This document shows, piece after piece, positions 12,306 through 24,174 of a stretch of 64,000 bases of DNA; the first letter of the stretch is position 1, and each line of letters begins with the position of its first letter. The position numbers and the translations under genes were made by a program. The notes under the pieces were generated by a model that worked only from the letters and a program-made list of their open reading frames with translations, ran no database searches and was not told the origin of the DNA. Origin of the DNA: Candolleomyces eurysporus (taxonomy: Eukaryota > Basidiomycota > Agaricomycetes > Agaricales > Psathyrellaceae); NCBI GenBank assembly GCA_027579435.1, contig JANBPK010000814.1, positions 62,001 through 126,000 on the forward strand. The letters run 5' to 3'.

Positions 12306-15300
12306 TCAACACCTCTCGTACATGCAAATGTACGCTTTCGCACTCAAAACCTCTTCTAGCGTCGTCAAACGCACGATCGTATCACTGATATACGCCCATT
12401 GTCGCTCCTGTTGTGATGGTTGCTCCTTCTCTTTCGGATTAGGGGGCCCGGGTTGAGATGCGGCTGCGGTGGAGGAAGCCACGGGTTTGCTTGACGACGA
12501 TGACGACGCCGAGCTGACGAGTGGCGGCGGTTGTGGTTGCGACGCAGCAGGCGAAGGAGCAGAAGCGGGAGCAGCAACAGCAGCAGCGGCACCAGCCTCT
12601 GGCGGTCCGGCAGACTGCTTGCTTATACTCCCACTTGCTCTCCGCAAGCCAGACGCGGCTATCGCTTGAGCCTGAGCCTGCTGCCTCTGGCTTTCACTTG
12701 GACTCGGCAAGCCAGGGCCAGGAGCGGCTATACCTTGAGCTTGAGCTTGCCCTTGCTGCCTCAGCCTCTCCTTCTCCTTCTGCTGAGCTAGCTCAAGGCT
12801 CTTCGCCCTCGTCGCCAACCCCTCTCCCAGGACCGGAGACCGGCTAGGAAGCGCAGTATACGCGATATAGTGTCCGCCCAGCTATACGTACGTACGCAAA
12901 GTTCCGAAAATCCCGATTAGCATTCATTCGACACGTCAAAAAGAGAGAGAGCGCGCGCGTAAAGGAGAATGACGCACCATATTACCGATATGCACCACAA
13001 CAGCGTATAGCTGATACATGCACCTCTCCTCCGCTGCTTTCCCCTTGGCCTTGTCCTTCTCCTTGTCTTTCTTGCTCTTCTTGCCCAACCCGTAATCCTC
13101 CTTCCTTGGAGCCAAAAACGGCGTCAAATCCAGATACTCCGGGAACGTAATGCAATCATCCAACTTCTTGAACCCATGCGAGAACGAGAGGAAAGGCGAC
13201 TTGGCCAGCTGCTGGAACCGCTTGAGATGAACGACGAGGACGGGCGGAGGCGTAGCGATAAGGTAGCGCTTATACGCAGGCCGCATAATCACAGGTTTCG
13301 GTTTCGACGGCTTCTTCTTGGCAGGAGGGGGCGCCGCTGCTGCTGCTGCCGCCGCCGAAGAGGAATTGGGATTGGACTGCCCGCCACCGTTGACCGCCTC
13401 CAAACCGGGCGGCACGGGCGGACGCGCCGACGAGGACCCGTTGGACACATCCGACCTCGCCCCCGTGGACGACTCGGCCTCTGACATCGACGTCCCGACC
13501 GACGTATCGCTCTCGTCTGCGGAGCTCTCGTCTTCGTCCGTCGTCATCCCGCCATCCCCTTGCCTCTTCCGATGCGAATGAACCGGAACCGGAACGGGCA
13601 ACGAATCCTTCGAGCCGACTGTGGCACCGTTAACGAGGTGGTTGCTGTTGATATTATTGGGGCGCGTGGGCTTGGGGGCTACGATTCCATTGGGTGCCCT
13701 GAAAACAACGGGTTCCTCAGAAGGCGCGCCGTCCTGAGATTCTACGACGGAAGGCGGGGGTTCGAATCCATTCGTCGAAGGAGGATCCGGACCCGTCGTC
13801 TCGATAACCGGAATCGGCAGCCCACCAGGCGTCGTATGCGCACTCTCAAACGACGACTCGCTCTCGCTGTTCGTCCTCGAAACCATGGGGGACCGTCCAG
13901 GCGATCCAATGGTGCTCGTACTGTCCCCTGGCATAGGCGAACTCGACGACACCCCCGTCGGCAAAGACGATATCGACCTCGTATCCGCATTCTCCCTCCG
14001 GTCGTCCGCGTCCGAGAAAAACGCGACCGTAGGTGTCGATATGGACGTGGGGATGTGGTGGATCGCCAAAGCTCCGTTATCCTGCGGAACAGGGGGCGAA
14101 CTCGAGGCCTCGTTCTCAACGCTATCAGAGTCCTCTTCCTCTTCATGCGGTGCACAGGCATCGTCCCCGCTTTTCCGTTTAGGGTAGAGCCCATTGGCGA
14201 TCTTCCAGCACCGCCTGCACCCTACCATGTTCTCGCCGTCCAAGACTTCGACGGCAGTGAACATACGAAGGCACTCTTCGATGCCGGTGAATTGGTTCAT
14301 GCCGAGCCAGACGTTGTGTGGTGAGAGCGCTCCGGAGGCGAGCCCTTTGGCGTGTTGTAGGGGATGAAGATGGTGTTGATGGCTCTGGGGCCGGAATAAC
14401 GTTGACAAGGGGTTGGAAGAGCCGGTCGAGACATCCGCCAGGATCTTGCGGAGGTACTCTGCTTCAGCAGCGCTGGATTTAGGAGGTTTCGGCGATTTGG
14501 ATCGAGGGGCAGAGGGTGTAGGATGTAGAGATGGAGAGGCAGCATTAGATGGAGTAGGTGTACTTTGAGGATCGATAGAGGGTCTTGGTGAATCAGTGAA
14601 AGCGGGCGCTTTGGATGATGGTGACGGAGCGCGGCCGGTGAGTATGCTCACGGCGGTGCTGAAGCTAGCTCGAGGGGTACTATCGGCAGACATACGCTTT
14701 GATTTGGGGTCCTCTACGACGTCCAAAGCGACGCCTTCGATGATAGGGGCAGAGATACGATGGAGCGCCTTCTCCTCAGAGCGACTTTTGCGCTCCCTGG
14801 ATTTGCCCAGGCCAAGGCTGAGCCGTCGTCCGAGTTTTGACCAGTTGTCCTCCTTTTTCTTCTCTTTTTCTGGTTTACTTGAGACTTCAATAAACTCGAT
14901 CCGCTTCCCTTCTGGACCCGTCACATTGACCAGTACGTGATCGCTATCGCTCTCCGTGGCAGCGGCCGCGTCCCCCGCGCTGACCGTTTCCTCCTCCTTC
15001 TTCTCCGGCTCCCCTTCATTTCCTTCTAGTGGCTTCTCTGAGTCGTGTGCTTCGGATGGAATGTCTAAACTGCGTCTCCGAACGCCTGAGGTTGGTGGTG
15101 GCTCGTCGCGTGGTACTAGTTGGCCTTCTGGGCGCTCTTTAGGACTTGGTGGTACCGAAGATGGGCGTTGGATTTCCATTGGATTTAGCAGGGTTGGGGG
15201 TGATATGTTGTTGGGTCCGGTAGAGGGGAAGGTGGTGAGGCGCTTGGCGAAGTTCTTGAATTTATCCCGTTTTCGATGACTGTAATCCTCCGGTTTGATG

Positions 15301-16169
15301 CTCAAGCTAATGTCGTTGAAGTCTTCATATGTTTGCGAGATGTTCTTACACTTCTGGCAGACCAGAATGCTCGTGAGCTTTCCTCCAAAGATCATATCAA
15401 CAAAGGACATGAGTTTCTCGTCCTCTGGGATTTCAACGGGCCTTTCAGGGGGGTCAACAGGCTCTTCAGGGGGGTTGGATGATTTGACAGGTACGATCGT
15501 TGATCTCCGTCGCCGTCTAGGAGCAGGGGGCGGTGGGGGTTGTCGCTTCTTGATGATCTGTCGCAAGTTCAGAAATGAATTACTCGGACTAGAATCGGGG
15601 GTTGACACTCACATCCCATTCCTCCATTCGCATCGCGTCCAATAATATCCGCAGAAACTCGTGCGCATCTTGCTGCGCGAAATCGAGATACTGATCGTAC
15701 TTCTGCCCCAAAGCCCCCAGAATCGACCGCGGACTGAGAATCTCCCTCTGACGCCTTGCCTGCTGGTCCCATGCCTTGTACATGACACTCAGAAAGACGT
15801 CTCCGATGGGCATGGTATTCACCCAGGGCTTCTCGTAGGGCCCTGAGAGATGGTGTCCGTTGGTCAGCTGTGGCGACCTCTGGCCTGCCAGGAGCACCGC
15901 TGACCGCTCTTGCACGGCTGGTGGGATGGGTGCAAAGTGCACGAGATCGGATAGCAGTCGTGTTGCGATGAGCTTTTGTAAACTACTCAGCGATGCAAAA
16001 ACAATGAGAGCTGTTCAGACCGACTCACACCCTGTAGAACCGAGTTCATGAAACACGTATTGCCATGGTTTATCAGGCCAGAGGGCAGATAGGCCGTCCG
16101 TTCCTGTTCCTCTCGCAGCCGGCGCTGGTGGTAGAGCTCCTGTGGTGTTGGAGCCTTTTGTTTCGCCAT
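12306..16169 (-). CDS. ubiquitin carboxyl-terminal hydrolase (USP/UBP family)
   Basis: A cysteine protease of peptidase family C19 that removes ubiquitin from proteins. Four exons. Exon 1 starts MAKQKAPTPQELYHQRR and holds the Cys box GLINHGNTCFMNSVLQG. Exon 2 carries the conserved QQDAHEFLRILLDAM. Exon 3 contains the zinc-ribbon half-site LVCQKCKNIS with a second CRRCWK, then about 400 residues of Ser/Pro-rich insertion, then PVLVVHLKRFQQ. Exon 4 opens with the His box LGGHYIAYTALPSR and ends in a Gln/Ala/Ser-rich tail closing WAYISDTIVRLTTLEEVL...YICMYERC. The insertion splits the catalytic domain, as in Ubp16-like enzymes, but I cannot assign the orthologue. It is divergent from DCP1 over about 460 bp. 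All catalytic boxes are present. Confidence 0.92.
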
Positions 16170-16632
16170 AGAAACAAACCTGCTCCTGTTCAGAGCACTG
16201 GACGATCCAAGAAAGAGGGGGCTGCGGTTTGCTAATGCGGTTGGCGTCCAGAATAAATGAATCAGTCTCCACACATCGCAGAGCACCGAACAAAATGATG
16301 GCCCGTTAATCAGTGCACAGCAGGAGATACCGGCGTCTGAATCCAGTTTAATCTCCGAAGGCGGCATGAGTTGCCGTCCCGCCGATTCAACGCCCCAAGG
16401 CTCTGAGAGCAGCCCAAAAAGCGTGCCCTTGCCTCTCCTTGTATTCTGCAAAATATCGGAACACTCTCGCTTTGTGTGAAGATGTGACTCATGCGCCAGT
16501 CATCTCCTGGACGCTGTCTGGCAATCAAAACACAAGGAAACAAATCCGGCAAAAGCCGGCTGACGGGTGGATTCTACAGACTGAATTGTTCCCTCTCTGT
16601 ATCGCATTTTCCATCCACCCGCCCAGCCCACC
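16170..16632. promoter_or_regulatory. shared divergent promoter, ubiquitin protease / DCP1
   Basis: About 460 bp separate the two head-to-head start codons, so both genes must be controlled from here. No clear TATA box is seen on either strand, which fits housekeeping genes. Confidence 0.5.
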
Positions 16633-19067
16633 ATGGGACCCCCACGACGCAACCCCCCCAGTAAAGTCCCCCAACCACAAGCAAATCAACGACCTACACC
16701 CCAAGCCATCCGTAGAAAATTTCGCCCCCCNAGCCTCCAGCACCACAATCACCACCAACCATGGGGATGACGACCGAGGCCAGGTATCAGCACAATCTCC
16801 GGGTGCTACGGCGCCGCGATCTCAGTATCACAGCTATTTTTGACCAGTTCGACCACGTCTGTGTCTACACACTGCAAGAGGGGAAATGGACGAAGCACGG
16901 GTGTGAAGGGAGCATGTTCTTGTTTGAATCGTGGGTCCAGCGACAATATGTTTTGTCTCATGGTTGCTGAAATGCTGGCATCCAGCAACACATACCCGCC
17001 CTACGGATTTTATATCCTCAACAGGTCGGGCTCCTCAGACTTTATCCAACGGATCTACCCAGAGGACAGTCTAAGCTCTGCGGGCAACATCCTGGGGATG
17101 AAATCCTACCCCTCATTTACCACCAAACGGATGAACGACATTCGTCAATCGCTGGGCGACGCAACACTACCAAGCCCCTTTTCAGAAGTCTATTTTATTC
17201 CCAACCTCGACAGTTTGACGGTTGAAGCCAGGGGTGAAAACAGCCTGATTGGGTTGTGGAGGCATGAGACCGGGGACCGAGAACCCATGATAGAAGTACT
17301 AAAACGTCTGCATTCCTACATCAAGCAGAATCAACCATATCCTGAAGAATACCGGTACGGGCCTGGCCATCCCCCACCACCCCATCGTCTCCGCGCAGTA
17401 AATCGTCCGACATCTGGAGTCTCCGACTCCCAAACCTCATCATCCTGTTCCGATAGCGACACAGGCGCACCGTCGGATGTTGACCGCCTGTTCGCTAAAT
17501 TGATTCCCACCGCAACGCCTGCTGCCCCACGAGAACCACAGAAGCAGTCGAACGTGACAGTGGATGCACTGTTTGCAAAGCTCAACAACAATGGTGTTGC
17601 ACACTCCGCCCCCGTCACCCCTGCGCCTGCCTCCACAGGGATCCAACTTTTGGACTCCATCTTTGCGTCAGCGAGCGCCAACAATTCGCAGACATCGTTG
17701 GCGAGCCCACCGCCAGCCCAGATCCACTCCCCCACCCCAACAGTGTCGGCCGTTCCACAGGTGCTCAACCAAGACGTCATCTTCACGTTATTGGGCCTCC
17801 CTCCTTCTCGAGCCGCATCTGCAGCTTCGACCACTCACAGCTCTGGAGCCAGGTCTCACACCTCCAGAGACGGCGATAATGAGGAGGATTTGGACAGTGA
17901 TTCATCCGGCCGCGGTGGATCCTCCTCGTCCTCCGCACAACCACAGTTGCACAACCTATTGGCCGTTCCGGGACCCGCAAAGAACAAACTCGGACGAGTC
18001 AAGGGCGATGTCACCCCTCGTGCATTCACCACCAGCAACGGCATCCCAATCAAAGGTCAAGATCTGGTTCCAGCTCCCTCGGTGCTCGAAGCAGCTTCAT
18101 CAATATCGACCGTACGAGGAACCCATTCGTCTAATTTGTCCACGTCCACTGTTTCGGGTTCACCAGCGCCTGGGCCAGGGAAGGCCAAACCGCGCAAGGA
18201 CCGTCCGTTGGTCCCATTCGAAGACGATTCGGAGCTATGGCCTTATACTCCATCGAAGGACAGCAGCAACGGTGGCGTGGATGCCGAAGAAGCCGATATT
18301 GTTGAACTCGACTTCAATGACACCAGCTTGCTGAGCGACCCTGAGGCTTTCGCAAAGGCACTCAAACGGAACGGCCAACAACAACAACCACACCGTAACG
18401 GCAACAGTAATGGATTTGAGCAACAGCAGGTCACCCCTCCACGCAGGGAGAGGAAGAACAGGAGGAAGTCGAAGAAGGATGCCAAGGAGCGGGAGGAGAT
18501 CGAGAAGAGTTGGGATGTGCCCGATTATTGCTCGAGCTATGTGGCGCAGCAGCGAGCTGCGGCTGAGGCGAGGCGTCCGCTTTTGGAGTCCCCTCCTGCG
18601 TCCCCCTCGCCCCCCAACTTCCCCTTCGACGTCTGGTCGTCCGCAGACGCCGCCGCCAACCCAGAGCGCGCTGCAGGCTGCGATTGATATTCAGACACCT
18701 ACGATGGGCCCGGGAGGCAGGCAGCAGAATTCGACGACGATGAAGGTTAATGGCCGCAGTGTGCTCGGAGCACCGACAACCCCAAGCGGCAAAGGCAAAA
18801 AGGCGGCGGCGAATGGTGTGGCTGCGGCGGCCAATGGAAAAATTGATCCAGAGCTCGTAAAGAGCAGCATGATTCGTGCTATTCAGCCTAGAGGCTTTGG
18901 CAAGTTGGACAGGAATGATTTCGTTCGGGAGGTCCTCACTCTTATTCACGTATGCCTTTCCTTTCGTCTTCGCTGTATTGATGTTTTTCTGACTTTCTTC
19001 TCCTTCTTAGACCGACAAGATATTCGTTGATAATTTATATCAAGAATATCTTTCGATGTTGGATTGA
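16633..19067 (+). CDS. DCP1: mRNA-decapping enzyme subunit 1 (Dcp1)
   Basis: Activator subunit of the Dcp1-Dcp2 decapping complex in cytoplasmic P-bodies. The EVH1 domain is clear: YQHNLRVLRRRDLSITAIFD, then FDHVCVYTL, WTKHGCEGSMFLFE, a 55-bp intron (about 16932-16986), and SNTYPPYGFYILNRSGSSDF. A long Ser/Pro-rich middle follows. The end (NDFVREVLTLIH, an intron, then TDKIFVDNLYQEYLSMLD) matches the trimerisation helix of Dcp1. Two sequence problems break the frame. The N at 16731 after a C-run separates the likely start (MGPPRRNPPSKVPQ, 16633) from the EVH1 frame unless the run is one base longer. The C6 run near 18610 shifts the frame before the C-terminus, which is restored if it is one base shorter. 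A fallback start is 16761/16767. Confidence 0.88.
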
Positions 19068-20474
19068 GGGACCTTTGCGATATCATCTCGTCCCAGGCCA
19101 AGCCAACCAACCCTGTGTCCCCAGCGGACGCTTCCACTCGTTTGTTATCTATATCATCAAGAGCTATGGTCTCATCCCCAGGTCCGCAATGTATTTCACC
19201 CCTCGCAATTTCTCCCCACACAGCATAAATCCAAATTCTGGACTACTCGTACATGCAATAACCCCTAGCTTTCCGTTCCTCCCTTTCTTTGTTTTTGGCG
19301 CTACGGCGCTTGTCGTGACGACGGCTTCAACCCGTCTCGCCATCCATGTTTTTCCCGTTGTTTTCTTTCCACTATTCCCCTTTCCCCTTTTCTATTTTGG
19401 CTTCTCGTGCCCCTTCTCTCAGATATCTTTCTTTTTTNGTGTCACCTCGCCATCGCATCATATAACGGTCCTCATCTATCATCGTAGTCAACGCCCAGGT
19501 ATAGTACAAGTACAGTATTGAACTCTCGCTCGATCCGCTCTGCACTGTATTCTTAGCAAGTTTCTCTTCTTCCTCAGCTACCCCCCCTCTCCTCACTATT
19601 TGTTCTTTCTTTTCTCTTGCGTCTTTTCCGTTCTCTATCTCCGGCTTCTCTTCCGAGTTGTTCTTTCTGTTCTTCTTTCTATCTCTCTCTCCTCTGCACA
19701 TACCGTTGTCCTTTTTTATATCTTGGTATCCTTGCGTTTNGGAGTCTGTCCTGTTGTAGCCCTCTTTTTCTTCCCTCTTACTTTGGCCTCAAGTTTCGCT
19801 CTCAGATCGGCTTACTTTATTTTTNGTTCTGTCCATTCGCGCTGTGTATCGTGTAACCATAGGTACCTGTTGTTCTCCTCCCCCCTTTTCCCCCCTCCTT
19901 CTCTCCTTCCTCGTTACCGCCCGCCCATCTCCTTGTCCTCTTCCTCGCTACCGCCCATCCCCCCCTTTTTTTTGATCACGGCAATACCCCCATATCTACG
20001 TACCTACCTTTTGGTACCCATTTTACGATGGATTGTCATGATTCTCGTTTACTAGTTTTAAGTATACGTAGTGCTGTTGCAAGTCTGCTTTTTCTGTTGT
20101 ACGGGGTAGACTTGTGATAATGTCATGGTGAGAGGCTTGGTCCTCTTGCTTTCGTCAATCTTTAGACTGCTACTTGAGTACTCGAGAAAAGGAATATCGC
20201 AGTCAAATCGCAGTCAAATCGCAGTCGCGACACGACACGCCACGACAATCATGACGATGTGGTTCCCAGGGCTACTTCTGATGGGGTCGCGTTCCACCGA
20301 GGAGCCATAACCAAGGAAAGGGCTCTCTTTTCTCATTTACGCCACTCGCCACTCGACAGAAAAGGTCAGGTAGTAATAAAAAGGCTTTTTAGACAGCGTG
20401 TGGAGTGGCTCCGAGGTGTGTACAGTTGGTCCCCACCCAAAAAAACGCTAACCGTGACGGCGGACCCTAGATTC
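19068..20474. other. pyrimidine-rich spacer
   Basis: The plus strand is strongly C/T-rich from about 19260 to 19990, with many CTT/TCC runs and three of the twelve N bases (19438, 19740, 19825). Long frames here are low-complexity artefacts. It contains the DCP1 3' flank and the promoter side of the phosphatase, plus an 11-bp tandem repeat at 20196. Confidence 0.6.
20196..20226 (+). repeat. 11-bp tandem repeat, almost three units
   Basis: ATCGCAGTCAA occurs twice head to tail, followed by a partial third unit ATCGCAGTC. It lies about 250 bp upstream of the phosphatase start. Confidence 0.85.
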
Positions 20475-22799
20475 ATGCCTTTTTCGTCTGACAAGCGGCT
20501 GTTCCAATTTCTCGTGGTTACGACACTCTGGTATACCCTCGACTGGAATCCTGCGGTGTACGCTCAGGTTGTATCGTCGCGGGAAAGCAACGACAACGAC
20601 ACTATCACCCTGAACTCCCCGAAGCTTGCTTACAACACTTTTATAGACCCGTCTTCGTCTCCGGTTAGCCAGCTCGACAACGCCGGAATGCCGTTTGGAT
20701 TTTCTGGGAGGGGGACTGGTGCCTCGGAGGGTGGTGGTGCGGACGGCTTTGTGTATCGGTACCCGCAGGTTCCTCTGGATGTTGAGAACTACCCGGTTGC
20801 TCCTGGGCCGCTTCAGTTGGAACAGGTGCATGTTTTTGTACGGCATGGTGAGTAGTGTCTGCCTTCCTCCGTCCAAATCCCTATTTCATTCCATCTCATG
20901 CCATTCATGTGTTACTATTTCGTTTTTGCTGATTGGAACCGTCCGTTGTAGGTGAACGAACGCCTGTTGGGGTGCGACTAGTCGACCACCCTGCTAATGT
21001 ACCAGAACATTGGAATATGTGCAAGGCGGCACACCGGTTTAACTCTGCGGTGACGTCGCTCTTGAGCAATAGTCGGCCGGAGTTTGAGGATCCCCTGCCT
21101 GCTAGGAAGATTGTGGAGAGGAAGGATGGGAAGGCTGTTGTGGGCGAGTGGTAAGTCCCCACCAATCAAAGTTGCCTTATTACTCGGTTATTAAAGTCGT
21201 AAAAGTTTGTTAGGTGAACTAACGGATTTGGGGCGTCAGGTGCGTGTTTATTTGCTCGAACGAACCCATAGGCCTGTTTTTGACCATTGGGGTTTGGATA
21301 GTCAACGTACAGATATGGCCAGAACTTGAGGCGGCTGTACATCGACCGGCTCGGATTCCTCCCGGATAAATTGGAGAGCCAAGATACCGTCTACTTTAGA
21401 ACGACGAATATGCCCCGGACGACCGAGTCGTTGCAAGAAATCGTGAACGGACTATATCCGCATAGCAAATGTGATCCACATTCGATTCCTCCCATTCGCA
21501 TACGGCACGTCTGTTTGAATCGGTTTCCAAAATTTCTCCAGAGTCGCTTATTCAAGAACCTATTTAGGAACGGAAAAGATGAAAACCTCATTGGGAACAC
21601 GTACTCATGTAAACGTCTGGAAATTTTGCAAGTTGGGTTCGCCAAAGGTACGCAGTTCTCATCATCTCCACGAGATAGAGGCAAAATGTGAAATGCTTAA
21701 TCTTTCAGCCGCTGCCGACGCGTATAATCCGACCCTTGAACATCTGGACAAAAGACTTTCAAAATACATCAATGGGAACCCTATTCGTGTTGATGGTCGA
21801 CCACGAGCATCTGGGATCCTCGACACAGTGCGTGCCACCGTCACCTTCCCTATGTGGCTAGCCTGTGGTTAATTCAAAACTCACTGATCCACTTTTTCAT
21901 AGATCAGGTCTGCTGTGGCGCATGGCATTAAGGTTCCTGCAGACTTTGAAGATCAAAGCATTGTCGACATTATCGTGAGTATGAACAATCGTTCACGAGG
22001 TCAATGAATTCATACCTTGGCAGGAGCGTGCCGTAGTAAATGAATGGTTTGCGGGTTCGTTCATCTTTTCCGCTGTCTAGCCGTCGATGACTCGTTTCTG
22101 ATGGTAATATTCCAGGATGTGAGCGTGGTCGTATCTTCTACTGGTGGCCGCCATTCACCAGATACTTTCAGATAAAACGGAAGAGGTCCGGAGACTAGGA
22201 GTGGGCAGGCTCTTTGAAGACATGCTCAAGAAGATGCAACATAAGATCGACCACCCCGAAAAGGATCCACTGAAGATCTTGGTGCACAGTACGCATGACA
22301 CTGCCATTGCGGCTATTCGGCAGACACTTGATGTCTTTGACGACAAGTGAGTTTCCCGACGAATCACCCTTGCTTTATTCATTTGCTCTCCGAGTTTTGG
22401 GGTCGGGACTGACTTATTTGTACTTGTGCCAAGGTGGCCAGCGTTCACGGCTTCTGTGACATTCGAACTATTCAAAGCCTCACCGCCTGAAGGCAGTCAC
22501 GTTGGCCAGTCACAAGCGGTTCTCGCGCGTTTGAGTGGCCATGGGAAGTCGACAGCTCAGCATTGTAAGCCCTCCATAGCAAGAGCAATTGAAATGTGGG
22601 CCCTGACAGTCTCGCTCTTCTATTAGATGTCCGTATGCGATACCAGAACAAGAGCGTCGACCTACCGATCTGCGCAGAAGAGGGCAAACATTTGCCTGGT
22701 CATCCGGAGTTCTGCACGTTGGAAGCGTTTAATGCTCGGATGAAGGGTCTGATCCCGCAGCACTGGGATCACGAGTGCAATGCTACGGGACACTCGTGA
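20475..22799 (+). CDS. histidine acid phosphatase family protein
   Basis: A branch-2 histidine phosphatase. The catalytic RHGERTPVG is split by an intron (RHG | ERTPVG, intron about 20848-20951), and the proton-donor motif is HSTHDTAI near 22287. The N-terminus (MPFSSDKRLFQFLVVTTLWY) has basic residues then a hydrophobic stretch, so the protein is probably secreted or membrane-anchored. Between the motifs are YGQNLRRLYIDRLGFLPD and TNMPRTTESLQEIVNGLYP, typical of the acid phosphatase / PXYLP1-like group. Several introns follow. The last exon (YQNKSVDLPICAEEGKH...) contains cysteines that could form disulfides. It could act on phosphorylated sugars or lipids; the substrate is not shown by the sequence. 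The gene converges on the Pro/Tyr-rich gene. Confidence 0.88.
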
Positions 22800-23233
22800 C
22801 CTTAGTCCATACATATTTTCATCGACGGCTAGGTCTTCCTCGTGGGTGCCCTGATTCAATTCGTACGTTCATTCTTTCGGGTTGAACCCTTGCTTTCGAG
22901 GAGCGGTTCTGTCTCTGGAGACTTATGTTTTGAAGTTTGTAACTTATATCTATAGAAACTATAGACGATTTATTGCCCGTTCCAGCTGTTCAGTTTCGTG
23001 GAAGTCTTTTATATCCAATTGAAGAAGATTAGTATTACATCTAAAGTACATATGTAGGCATATGCATATGTCTGAACACCATAGGTATACTAAATAATAT
23101 AAGTACGCTACTAATACAATGGAGTAGGGGCGAAAATATCAACATCACATCGGAGCACGCACAGTCATAAACCGGGAGACAAAGATGGAGAGTTGCATAC
23201 TGAGGCACACCGTCAATTCAAACAAATTGCGAT
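22800..23233. other. convergent 3' flanks
   Basis: The tail-to-tail region between the phosphatase and the Pro/Tyr-rich gene is AT-rich around 22930-23110, as expected of polyadenylation regions. No gene is seen. Confidence 0.45.
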
Positions 23234-24060
23234 TTAGTCAAAGCCCCGATCTGAGTCGACGTCGGTCGGGGAGGATGAACCTGAAGAAGTTTCAGAGATC
23301 GTAGGTGCAGGAGACGAAGGGGGTCGGAAGCTGCGATAGCTAGGAGCAGGCGAACTAGGGAATGCAGGGGGAGCGGGACAGGGAGTAGGCATTTGCATCT
23401 TTTCTCGAGGTGGGTAAGGGTAAGGCGCTGCTGGGAATGATGGCGCTTGGAGAACGAATCCTCCGCACCATGTGTCTACTCGGTGTGGAACAGGCTGAGG
23501 AAACGAAGGTGGCCCCGGATTGTAGTTCCATGGAGCTGGTGGACTCGGAGCAGTCGGGTAATGCGATGGATAGTAAGGCTCAGGAACTGGCATAGAGATA
23601 GCCTCTGAGAAAGGGAAAGATTACCGATGAGCATGAAGAAAGCCGAGAGTATGGAAGCAGCTTACTTTGGTCGCTCGCCGGATACCCGGTATAACTTGAC
23701 TGTGAGCTATCATATCCACTATCATTGTCTTGAAAACAAATCAGCATGACGTTCGAACGTCCCGAAAATGAACTAAAACACATACAGTAGCTGCTTGGAG
23801 GGTAGCCTACGGTCGATTGAGGGTAGCCTACGGTTGATTGAGCGTAGTACGGCTGTCGCTCTGAGGATTTGACAGGTTAATTGATTACGCTACGACGGAT
23901 AGGCGTTCGAAGGAGACTCACTGGATGACCATGGTGACGGAAAATTGGGAGTCGGCATTGACACCGGGGGAGTCGCCGTGCGAGCAGGACCGTGCATTTG
24001 GCTATGACTGTGGCCCTGGTAGGCGCTGGGATAACCGGTGGGATTGTATGGAGGGTACAT
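23234..24060 (-). CDS. proline/tyrosine-rich low-complexity protein
   Basis: I do not recognise a family. Exon 1 starts MYPPYNPTGYPSAYQGHSHS. Small exons follow (one encoding the STVGYPQ repeat, one DNDSGYDSSQSSYTGYPASD), and the last exon begins near 23610 with EAISMPVPEPYYPSHYPTAP. The protein is dominated by Pro, Tyr, Ser and Gly with PPY/PSY motifs and ends SSGSSSPTDVDSDRGFD. No signal peptide or membrane segment is seen. Composition suggests a disordered protein able to bind WW or SH3 domains or to phase-separate; that is an inference from composition only. The exon structure comes from splice sites keeping the same composition in frame. Confidence 0.65.
23800..23841 (-). repeat. two tandem copies of a 21-bp unit
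   Basis: On the plus strand, GGGTAGCCTACGGTCGATTGA is repeated with one change (ggttgattga) at 23821. Being a multiple of three, it adds one STVGYPQ heptad to the Pro/Tyr-rich protein without breaking its frame. Confidence 0.85.
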
Positions 24061-24168
24061 TGTGAGTGGTGGGGAGACTGTAGGAAATCTGCTGGTACAG
24101 AGGATGTTGAGGTCAGAGCAGCTCTTGGGAGAGATGATGGAGAATGACCGGACGATTCAGGCTTGGAT

Positions 24169-24174
24169 TTTATA
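24169..24174 (-). promoter_or_regulatory. TATA box of the Pro/Tyr-rich gene
   Basis: The minus strand reads TATAAA about 110 bp upstream of the ATG at 24060. Confidence 0.4.

Noticed and set aside
13176..14324. Arg/Gly-rich plus-strand frames
   Set aside because: Antisense shadows of the Ser/Pro-rich insertion of the ubiquitin protease.
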